DNA of 20,858 bases from Lysobacterales bacterium (GTDB lineage: Bacteria > Pseudomonadota > Gammaproteobacteria > Xanthomonadales > SZUA-36): assembly GCA_029287515.1 (NCBI GenBank), contig JARFQZ010000048.1:1-20858 (forward strand). The letters are read 5' to 3'. The notes under the pieces are model-generated. The model saw nothing but the letters and a program-made list of their open reading frames with translations. It was not told the DNA's origin and did no database searches. The first letter of the stretch is position 1; each line of letters opens with the position of its first letter. Position numbers and translations under genes: made by a program. Below are positions 7,675 to 14,095 of this stretch, piece by piece.

Positions 7675-8166
7675 GTGGATATCAGAAAGATAAAGAAGCT
7701 CATTGAGTTGCTGGAGGAATCCAGCCTTACTGAAATCGAGATCGTGGAAGGGGAAGAGTCCGTTCGCCTGAGCCGCGGAAGCAGTGGTGGCGCGGTGATG
7801 GCGCCGCCTGCCATGAACCCCAACGTGCAGGCTGCGGCGTGGTCTGCACCTCAATCCCCCCCGGCCCCGGTTTCGGCCCCGGCAGCCCCCACGCAGGCAG
7901 CCGCTACCGAAGAGGAAGAATCCGTTCCCGAGGGCGAGTTGGTTCGTGCGCCGATGGTCGGTACGTTTTACGCATCTTCCAGTCCGGAAGCCGATGCTTT
8001 TGTTTCCCTGGGCCAACAGGTCAAGGAAGGCGAAACCATGTGCATCATCGAGGCGATGAAGATGTTCAACCAGATCGAGGCTGAAACTTCAGGAACAGTG
8101 GTGGCGATCCTCGTGGAGAATGGCCAGCCTGTCGAATTCGATCAACCACTGTTCGTTATACGCTAA
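7675..8166 (+). CDS. accB: Biotin carboxyl carrier protein of acetyl-CoA carboxylase
   Basis: Carries biotin between the carboxylase (AccC) and carboxyltransferase halves of acetyl-CoA carboxylase, the first committed step of fatty acid synthesis. It has 163 residues. The N-terminal dimerisation region MDIRKIKKLIELLEESS is typical. It is followed by an Ala/Pro-rich flexible linker (about 41-82) and a biotinyl domain with the thumb-containing segment near 92-115. The biotinylation motif EAMKM has Lys129 as acceptor. The start is GTG, with AGGAG 8 bases upstream. The accC start lies 10 bases after the stop, so the two subunits are made from one message. Confidence 0.97.
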   Translation: MDIRKIKKLIELLEESSLTEIEIVEGEESVRLSRGSSGGAVMAPPAMNPNVQAAAWSAPQSPPAPVSAPAAPTQAAATEEEESVPEGELVRAPMVGTFYASSSPEADAFVSLGQQVKEGETMCIIEAMKMFNQIEAETSGTVVAILVENGQPVEFDQPLFVIR

Positions 8167-8176
8167 GTGCCCTGAC

Positions 8177-9532
8177 ATGGCTGTTCTCGAGAAAATTGTC
8201 ATCGCAAATCGCGGTGAAATCGCACTCCGTATTTTGCGCGCCTGCCACGCAATGGGGATCAAGACCGTTGCGCTGCATTCAACCGTGGACCGAAACCTGA
8301 AACACGTTGCGATGGCGGATGAATCCGTTTGCATCGGTCCCGCACCGGCTACGGAAAGTTATCTCAACGTACCCGCCATAATCGCGGCAACGGAAGTGAC
8401 GGACGCCGTTGCTGTTCACCCTGGCTATGGTTTCCTGGCGGAAAATGCCGACTTCGCGGAAAGAGTAGAAGAAAGCGGGTTCATTTTCATTGGCCCAAGG
8501 CCCGAGACCATCCGGCTGATGGGCGACAAGGTTTCGGCAATCAAGGCGATGAGGGAAGCCGGCGTTCCGTGCGTGCCGGGTTCGGACGGGCCTTTGTCGG
8601 ATGATCCACACGAATGCATGAAGATCGCGCGTGAAGTGGGTTATCCGGTCATCATCAAGGCTTCGGCCGGCGGCGGCGGAAAAGGCATGCGCGTCGTGAA
8701 CACCGAAGCGCACCTTGGCAATGCAATGCAGTTGACACGCCAGGAAGCGGCTACGGCCTTTGGTGATTCCACCGTGTACCTCGAAAAGTTCCTCGAGAAT
8801 CCACGCCACATTGAAATCCAGGTGGTAGCCGACCAGCACGGCAATGCCATTCACCTGGGTGAGCGGGATTGCTCGAGCCAGCGGCGGCATCAGAAAGTCA
8901 TCGAGGAAGCGCCGGCGCCTGGAATTACCCCGCAGCAGCGCGAGGAAATTGGAATGGCCTGCGTTGAAGCGTGCAAACGTATCGGTTACAGGGGTGCGGG
9001 TACATTCGAATTCCTGTTCGATGGCGGCCGTTTCTATTTCATTGAAATGAATACCCGGATCCAGGTGGAGCATCCCGTCACCGAGCGGATCACCGGGGTC
9101 GACCTGGTGCGGGAGCAGATCCTGGTGGCGGCAGGCCAGCCGCTTTCACACACCCAGGACGAAATCCAGATTCGTGGTCATGCCATTGAATGCCGTATCA
9201 ACGCCGAAGACCCGGTGACCTTCATGCCGTCCCCTGGGCTGGTAGAGGGATTCCATGCACCCGGCGGGCCCGGAATTCGCACCGAAACCCACATATATGA
9301 TGGCTACCGCGTACCACCCAATTACGATTCGATGATCGGTAAGATCATCGCGCACGGTGAAAATCGCGAGATGGCCATAGCCAGGATGCGGGTAGCGCTG
9401 GATGAAATGGTACTCAACGGGATAAAGTCCAACATTCCCCTGCACAAATGGTTCCTCTGGGACCGTGGATTCCTGAGGGGCGGCTTCAACATCCATTACC
9501 TGGAAAAACGCATCGAAGAGCGTAACGGCTGA
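8177..9532 (+). CDS. accC: Biotin carboxylase subunit of acetyl-CoA carboxylase
   Basis: ATP-dependent carboxylation of the biotin on AccB, using bicarbonate. It has 451 residues, close to the 449 of E. coli. The N-terminal KIVIANRGEIALRI domain, the ATP-grasp glycine loop KASAGGGGKGMR, the ENPRHIEIQ segment, ERDCSSQRRHQK and the catalytic EMNTRIQVEHPVTE block are all present. I took ATG at 8177 because it gives the conserved MAVLEKIVIANRGE start. An in-frame ATG at 8120 inside accB adds 19 residues with no family similarity. Confidence 0.98.
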   Translation: MAVLEKIVIANRGEIALRILRACHAMGIKTVALHSTVDRNLKHVAMADESVCIGPAPATESYLNVPAIIAATEVTDAVAVHPGYGFLAENADFAERVEESGFIFIGPRPETIRLMGDKVSAIKAMREAGVPCVPGSDGPLSDDPHECMKIAREVGYPVIIKASAGGGGKGMRVVNTEAHLGNAMQLTRQEAATAFGDSTVYLEKFLENPRHIEIQVVADQHGNAIHLGERDCSSQRRHQKVIEEAPAPGITPQQREEIGMACVEACKRIGYRGAGTFEFLFDGGRFYFIEMNTRIQVEHPVTERITGVDLVREQILVAAGQPLSHTQDEIQIRGHAIECRINAEDPVTFMPSPGLVEGFHAPGGPGIRTETHIYDGYRVPPNYDSMIGKIIAHGENREMAIARMRVALDEMVLNGIKSNIPLHKWFLWDRGFLRGGFNIHYLEKRIEERNG

Positions 9533-9542
9533 AGGCTGCCCG

Positions 9543-10457
9543 GTGAGCTGGACCGAGATCAGTATCAGCGTGTCCAGGGAAGCGACGCCTCAGGCCGAGG
9601 AGGCGCTCGAGTTGCTCGGTGCCCTGGCCATTACCTTTCAGGACGATGAGGACAATCCGGTGCTGGAGCCCGATCCGGGTGCCACGCCATTATGGCCCAC
9701 GGTCCACGTTCGCGGACTGTTCAAGGAAGGCGTGGAAAAACAGCCCGTGCTGGCGGCATTAAGCGATGTTCCCGGGGCTGATCGCCCTGAAAACATCCGC
9801 TGGCGCAAAGTAGGCGAGCAGGACTGGGAGCGGGCATGGATGAGCCGGTTCGCGCCGATGAAGTTCGGCCAGAGGCTCTGGATCGTGCCGGGGGGTATGA
9901 GTATTCAGCATGACCCGGCGAATATCGAGATTCAGCTCGACCCGGGCCTGGCCTTTGGCACCGGTACACATCCAACGACCGCACTTTGCCTGGAATGGCT
10001 CGATGGCACCGACGTCACAGCTTTGACCGTGGTTGACTATGGCTGCGGTTCTGGAATTCTTGGCATAGCGGCCGCCCTCAAAGGTGCCGCCCGGGTGATT
10101 TGCGTCGACACGGATCCTCAGGCCCTGGAGGCTACCACTGCAAATGCAGCGCGCAACGGCGTGGCTGACCGGGTCAGCTGCCAATTACCGGCAGCGGCGG
10201 ACTGCAACGGGGTCGATATCGTGATGGCCAATATACTGGCGGCACCGCTGATTGATCTGGCGCCCCTGTTTACCGGTTTTCTGAAGCCGGGCGGGCAACT
10301 GGCCTTGTCCGGAATTCTCGAAGAACAGGCGGAAGATGTCCGATCTGCTTACTGGCCCGGCATTGGTGCGATGTCAGTGGAGCAAAAGGAAGAGTGGATA
10401 CTGCTGGCGGGGCAGGCGCCGGAATCATCGGAAAGTCCGGGCGGGACATCACGATGA
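9543..10457 (+). CDS. prmA: Ribosomal protein L11 methyltransferase
   Basis: SAM-dependent methyltransferase that trimethylates ribosomal protein L11 at several amines. It has 304 residues. An N-terminal substrate-recognition domain is followed by LDPGLAFGTGTHPTT and the SAM-binding motif VDYGCGSGILGIAA. VDTDPQAL follows, then MANILAAPL as the catalytic region, which is the typical PrmA order. The start is GTG at 9543, 10 bases after accC, giving MSWTEISI. The accC-prmA neighbourhood is common in this group. The stop overlaps the next start as ATGA at 10454-10457. Confidence 0.96.
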   Translation: MSWTEISISVSREATPQAEEALELLGALAITFQDDEDNPVLEPDPGATPLWPTVHVRGLFKEGVEKQPVLAALSDVPGADRPENIRWRKVGEQDWERAWMSRFAPMKFGQRLWIVPGGMSIQHDPANIEIQLDPGLAFGTGTHPTTALCLEWLDGTDVTALTVVDYGCGSGILGIAAALKGAARVICVDTDPQALEATTANAARNGVADRVSCQLPAAADCNGVDIVMANILAAPLIDLAPLFTGFLKPGGQLALSGILEEQAEDVRSAYWPGIGAMSVEQKEEWILLAGQAPESSESPGGTSR

Positions 10458-11365
10458 GTAAACCCGAAGGCGTTGCGCGTCAATGGAGTGACCTGCTGGC
10501 CTACGTTCTGTTGCCCGTCCTGTCGTTGCTGACTCCAGCGTCTTTTTCCCGTCAGGTTCTCGCACGCATGTCTGCCTGGAAAAGCGTCCTGCAGATTGAT
10601 GCCGCCCTGGCGCTGGAAGGCGCCCGTAAACACCTGGATATTAGTGACGAAACAGCCTGGCAGCAACGTTGGAAGCAGGTTGAATTGATGGACGTACGGG
10701 ATCTTTACATGCTGCTGTACGGTCGCTCCGGCGCGGTTCTGGCGGAGATCGAGCTTCCGCCGGACTTTGAAATGGCAAGAGATCGTGTGATGGTGGGAAT
10801 GCACTGGGGCCCGGCAATTTCGATCCTTAAATTGCTGGCCAATGCCGGGATGCAACCGACTTTTCCTTATCGCCCGCCGGAGAAAGAGTTGTTGCGAAGC
10901 AGGCCGTTCTACTACCTGTTTTGCCGCCTGGCATCGCTATACCTGTCCAGAACATTAAGGGATCGGGCCGTGACCACGGGTGGAGCCGGAAAGGTTCTGC
11001 AGGGATTACTGAAAAAGCCGGGGAGCATCTGTGTGCTGATGGATGCCCCGGCCGAAAAAGGCCGGGCGGCATCAAAACGGGAATTGCTTGGCACACCGGC
11101 AAGGTTCAATGTTGGATTTCCCGCGATGTTTATCGAACAGAAGAAAGAGTATGTCCACTATGCCATGTCCCTGTCGGAAGACGGTGCGATACGCAAAAAG
11201 CTGGAGATTCAGGGCCCGTTTCGTGCTGAAGACACAGATGAATACCTGGATCGTTATGCCGGGTTCCTGGGGCGCCACCTGGCCGCGGACTCTGCTCATT
11301 GGCGAATCTGGCGCGCCGAGCACCAGTTGTGGGTCCACTCAGGTCAAAGAGGTGATCACCAGTAG
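10454..11365 (+). CDS. Divergent LpxL/HtrB-like lysophospholipid acyltransferase homologue
   Basis: A 303-residue protein with the overall pattern of the lipid A late acyltransferase family: an N-terminal hydrophobic helix (about 12-27); a central segment VMVGMHWGPAISILKLL where the catalytic motif should be; and later a MDAPAEKGR...LLGTPARFNVGFPAMF region matching the substrate-binding DQ..G and F.G..A..P.G blocks. The family uses H-x4-D/E. Here His117 is present, but the position five residues on is Ile122 and no nearby acid fits. It may be inactive, use another acid, or have changed function. I chose ATG at 10454, which overlaps the prmA stop, over an in-frame ATG 60 bases upstream inside prmA. 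The 3' end overlaps the convergent ppa gene by 10 bases. Confidence 0.8.
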   Translation: MSKPEGVARQWSDLLAYVLLPVLSLLTPASFSRQVLARMSAWKSVLQIDAALALEGARKHLDISDETAWQQRWKQVELMDVRDLYMLLYGRSGAVLAEIELPPDFEMARDRVMVGMHWGPAISILKLLANAGMQPTFPYRPPEKELLRSRPFYYLFCRLASLYLSRTLRDRAVTTGGAGKVLQGLLKKPGSICVLMDAPAEKGRAASKRELLGTPARFNVGFPAMFIEQKKEYVHYAMSLSEDGAIRKKLEIQGPFRAEDTDEYLDRYAGFLGRHLAADSAHWRIWRAEHQLWVHSGQRGDHQ

Positions 11366-11907
11366 TCCGGTTTCTCCGGTAGCGCGTTGTAGCGATTCAC
11401 TGAATCGAGAATTTCCTGGCGAGCGGCTTCAGCGTTTTCCCAGCCCTTGATATCGACCCATTTGCCTGTTTCCAGGTCCTTGTAATGGTCGAAGAAATGG
11501 GAAATCTGCAGGCGCAGCAATTCATCGACATGTTCGAGTTCCGTGACTTCGCGGTACAGGCCGGTGACGTCCTCCGTCGGAACGGCAAGCACCTTGGCGT
11601 CTTCGCCGGATTCATCTTCCATCCGCAGCAGGCCGACCGGGCGGCAGGTGACGACTGCGCCGTAATTGATGGGCACCGGCATGACCACCATGACGTCCGT
11701 GGGGTCGCCATCACCACACAGCGTGTGCGGGATATATCCGTAATTGCAGGGATAGTGCATCGCCGTTTTCAGCATGCGATTGAGGAACAACGCCCCGGAC
11801 TCCTTGTCGACTTCGTACTTGACCGCCGGGCTGTGCATTGGAATCTCGATAATCACGTTAACGTCGTGCGGGACGTCTCTTCCGACCGGGACCGCTTGCA
11901 GGCTCAT
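11356..11907 (-). CDS. ppa: Soluble inorganic pyrophosphatase, family I
   Basis: Cytoplasmic Mg-dependent hydrolysis of pyrophosphate to phosphate, which pulls biosynthetic reactions forward. It has 183 residues. The family signature GDGDPTDVMV is present with its metal-binding Asp residues, along with VIIEIPMHSPAVKYEVDKESG at the N-terminus, YPCNYGYIPHT, and the C-terminal HFFDHYKDLETGKWV block. The start ATG has GGAG 5 bases upstream. A TATACT box on the minus strand at about 11941 could be its -10, without a good -35. This is the second pyrophosphatase of the window, after the membrane enzyme at 1-1103. Confidence 0.97.
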   Translation of the reverse strand: MSLQAVPVGRDVPHDVNVIIEIPMHSPAVKYEVDKESGALFLNRMLKTAMHYPCNYGYIPHTLCGDGDPTDVMVVMPVPINYGAVVTCRPVGLLRMEDESGEDAKVLAVPTEDVTGLYREVTELEHVDELLRLQISHFFDHYKDLETGKWVDIKGWENAEAARQEILDSVNRYNALPEKPDYW

Positions 11908-11997
11908 TCAGACTCCAGATAACGTTTGGTAAGCTGCATAGTATACCTTTAAACTGTCGCGTTCCGCCTTGTTCAACCATCCAGGAAAGGACCAGAA

Positions 11998-13161
11998 ATG
12001 CTGACCCTGATCAAGAATGCAGAAATTTTTACGCCCCGACCTTTAGGCTGCGGCTACCTGCTGCTGGGTGGCGGCAAGATTCTGCTTACCGGGGTTGGGG
12101 AACCTGATTTTGACACGGGCCTGCTGACCGAAACCGTGGACATGGAGGGTGCGCCCGTCGGCCCCGGCCTGATTGACTGCCACGTCCACGTCACCGGGGG
12201 TGGGGGTGAAGATGGCTTTTCTACCCAGGCGCCGCCGGTGCCGCTGACCGGCTTTACCCGTCACGGTGTCACCTCCGTCGTGGGTTTGCTGGGCACAGAT
12301 GACGAAACACGCTCCACGGCCAGCCTGCTTGCACGCACCCGGGCGCTCCGGGAAGAAGGGCTCTCGGCCTGGTGCTGGACTGGCGGTTACCACCTGCCTC
12401 CCACGACACTGACCGGATCGGTGCGCAAGGATATCGTCAACATCGACTGTGTGATCGGGCTGGGTGAAGTAGCGATCAGCGATCACCGGTCCAGCCAGCC
12501 CGGCTTCGACGAACTGGCTCGGCTGGCTTCCGAAGTCCATGTGGCCGGCCTGTTGAGCCGCAAAGCCGGTGTACTGCATCTCCACCTGGGGGATGGCCCC
12601 CGCGGCCTGTCGCTGGTAAGGCAATTGATCGCTGAAACAGAATTGCCGTCCCGGATTTTCCATCCAACCCATGTGAACCGGCGCAAGGAACTGTTCGAGG
12701 AAGCCTGCGATTTGAGTTTTGGCAATTCAGTGGTGGATGTTACGGCTTTCCCGGTGGAGGAAGGCGAAAACGCGTGGTCGGCGCCGGATGCCTGGGAAAG
12801 GTTTCACGACACTGGTTGCCCGGCGGCCAACCTGACCATAAGTTCGGATGGGGGCGGGTGCCTGCCGCAATTCGATGAAAACGGCGAAATGGTAAAAATG
12901 GACTTTGCTACTTCCGCGGGCCTTTCGGATACGATTCGGGAATTGGCATCCAGGGGCCATTCCCTCGACCAGATTCTGCCTGCAATGACCAGCAACGTTG
13001 CCCGCTTGTTGCGCCTGCCTGGAAAAGGGCGGCTGGAGGCAGGTAATGACGCCGACCTGGTTTGCTTCGACCCGGAGTTTCGCGTGAGGCATGTCATGGC
13101 CCTAGGGCACTGGATGATCCAGGATGGATCACCTGTTGAAAAGGGTGTCTTCGAAGACTGA
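11998..13161 (+). CDS. iadA: Isoaspartyl dipeptidase, cyanophycin dipeptide-cleaving
   Basis: Amidohydrolase-superfamily zinc enzyme that splits beta-aspartyl dipeptides. Next to cphB and cphA, its likely substrate is beta-Asp-Arg from cyanophycin. It has 387 residues, and E. coli IadA has 390. By recall of the E. coli protein, ligands His62/His64 (CHVHV), His196, His225 (PTHVNR) and Asp284 (SSDGGG) match, as do substrate residues Glu71, Tyr131 and Arg228. The bridging ligand, a carbamylated Lys162 in E. coli, is Glu157 here (GEVAISDHRS). Related amidohydrolases such as NagA use a Glu from the same strand, so activity is expected. AAGGA lies 6 bases before ATG. It is the first gene of the cyanophycin locus, divergent from ppa across 90 bases. 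Confidence 0.93.
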   Translation: MLTLIKNAEIFTPRPLGCGYLLLGGGKILLTGVGEPDFDTGLLTETVDMEGAPVGPGLIDCHVHVTGGGGEDGFSTQAPPVPLTGFTRHGVTSVVGLLGTDDETRSTASLLARTRALREEGLSAWCWTGGYHLPPTTLTGSVRKDIVNIDCVIGLGEVAISDHRSSQPGFDELARLASEVHVAGLLSRKAGVLHLHLGDGPRGLSLVRQLIAETELPSRIFHPTHVNRRKELFEEACDLSFGNSVVDVTAFPVEEGENAWSAPDAWERFHDTGCPAANLTISSDGGGCLPQFDENGEMVKMDFATSAGLSDTIRELASRGHSLDQILPAMTSNVARLLRLPGKGRLEAGNDADLVCFDPEFRVRHVMALGHWMIQDGSPVEKGVFED

Positions 13162-13200
13162 AGGCCAACAGAATATTTAATTTTTACGGACTGAGACGAA

Positions 13201-14019
13201 ATGCCGGCATTAAATGAAAGTAACAACGAAAGAGGCTACATCATCCCCATCGGCGGCGCCGAGGGTAAAAAGGCAAAAAGGCCCTCGATTCTCAATCGCT
13301 TCGTGGACCTTTGTGGTGGTTCCGACGCCCGGATCATGGTGATTCCCACGGCTTCTCTTCTCAATGAAACGGGCCCGCAGTACAAGGCGCTCTTCGAAGA
13401 GATGGGCGCGGATTCGATGTGCGTGCCGATTGAAGAACGGGACGAGTGCTTCAATGACGAGACATTGCGCATACTGGATGGCGCCACTGGAATCTTCATT
13501 ACCGGCGGCAACCAGCTTCGCCTGTCGACCATCCTCGGGGGTACGCCGGTTGCGCGCCGGATTCGCAACTTGAATGCCAGGGGTGTGCACGTGGCCGGTA
13601 CTTCGGCAGGGGCGGCCATCGTGTCGGAACACATGATTGCCGGTGGCAGAAGCGGTTCTTCGCCCCGCGAAAGTGGTGTCGAATTGGCGCCGGGACTGGG
13701 TTTGACCAACCGGGTGATCATCGACCAGCACTTCAATCAGCGCCAGCGCATGGGTCGCTTGCTGGCGGCCCTGTCTTTCAATCCCTTTGCCTGCGGGCTG
13801 GGAATCGATGAGAACACCGCAGGTTTTATTGCGCCTGACGGCCGGATGGAAGTTGTTGGTAGAGGAACCGTAACCGTGGTGGATCCCGCGGACCTGAGGC
13901 ATTCCTCCATGAGTTATGTTCGCCGGGCAGAGGCGGTGACGCTCATCGGGCTGAAACTGCATGTACTGGCCGAAGGCGCCCACTTCAACCTGGAAACCCG
14001 CGAAGCGACTCTCGACTGA
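13201..14019 (+). CDS. cphB: Cyanophycinase
   Basis: Serine exopeptidase of family S51 that releases beta-Asp-Arg dipeptides from cyanophycin. It has 272 residues, a normal length for the cytoplasmic form, and no signal peptide. The nucleophile Ser135 sits in GTSAGA. ITGGNQLRL (100-108) is the substrate-side glutamine loop, and IIDQHFNQRQRMGRL (173-187) carries the likely catalytic His177. The N-terminus GYIIPIGGAEGKK is typical of the family. The gene follows iadA after 39 bases and precedes cphA by 76 bases, so breakdown genes come first in the locus. The absence of an export signal fits use of an internal store rather than scavenging of external polymer. Confidence 0.96.
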   Translation: MPALNESNNERGYIIPIGGAEGKKAKRPSILNRFVDLCGGSDARIMVIPTASLLNETGPQYKALFEEMGADSMCVPIEERDECFNDETLRILDGATGIFITGGNQLRLSTILGGTPVARRIRNLNARGVHVAGTSAGAAIVSEHMIAGGRSGSSPRESGVELAPGLGLTNRVIIDQHFNQRQRMGRLLAALSFNPFACGLGIDENTAGFIAPDGRMEVVGRGTVTVVDPADLRHSSMSYVRRAEAVTLIGLKLHVLAEGAHFNLETREATLD

Positions 14020-14033
14020 TCAAAATTCTTTTT

Positions 14034-14053
14034 GCCGGACAGCGTGGTCCGGC
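14034..14053. promoter_or_regulatory. Inverted repeat between cphB and cphA, possible operator over a weak promoter
   Basis: GCCGGAC (14034-14040) and GTCCGGC (14047-14053) form a perfect 7-base dyad with a 6-base centre. A weak promoter could read TTGCCG at 14032 and TAATAT at 14056 with an 18-base spacer, which would place the dyad almost exactly over the spacer. No T-run follows on the strand that would end cphB, so it does not look like a terminator. As RNA it could be a stem that separates cphB from cphA expression. The dyad is seen in the sequence; its role is inference. Confidence 0.4.
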
Positions 14054-14095
14054 GTTAATATGCCCTGACCTCCTCCAAATGCAGGTCGCAGTATT

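Noticed and set aside
11925..11965. Divergent promoters between ppa and iadA
   Set aside because: TATACT-like and TTTAAA-like boxes are present, but no convincing -35 element at the right spacing was found, so I do not list them as features.
14034..14053. Intrinsic terminator after cphB
   Set aside because: The stem is good but no T-run follows it on the plus strand; the T-run lies before the stem instead.
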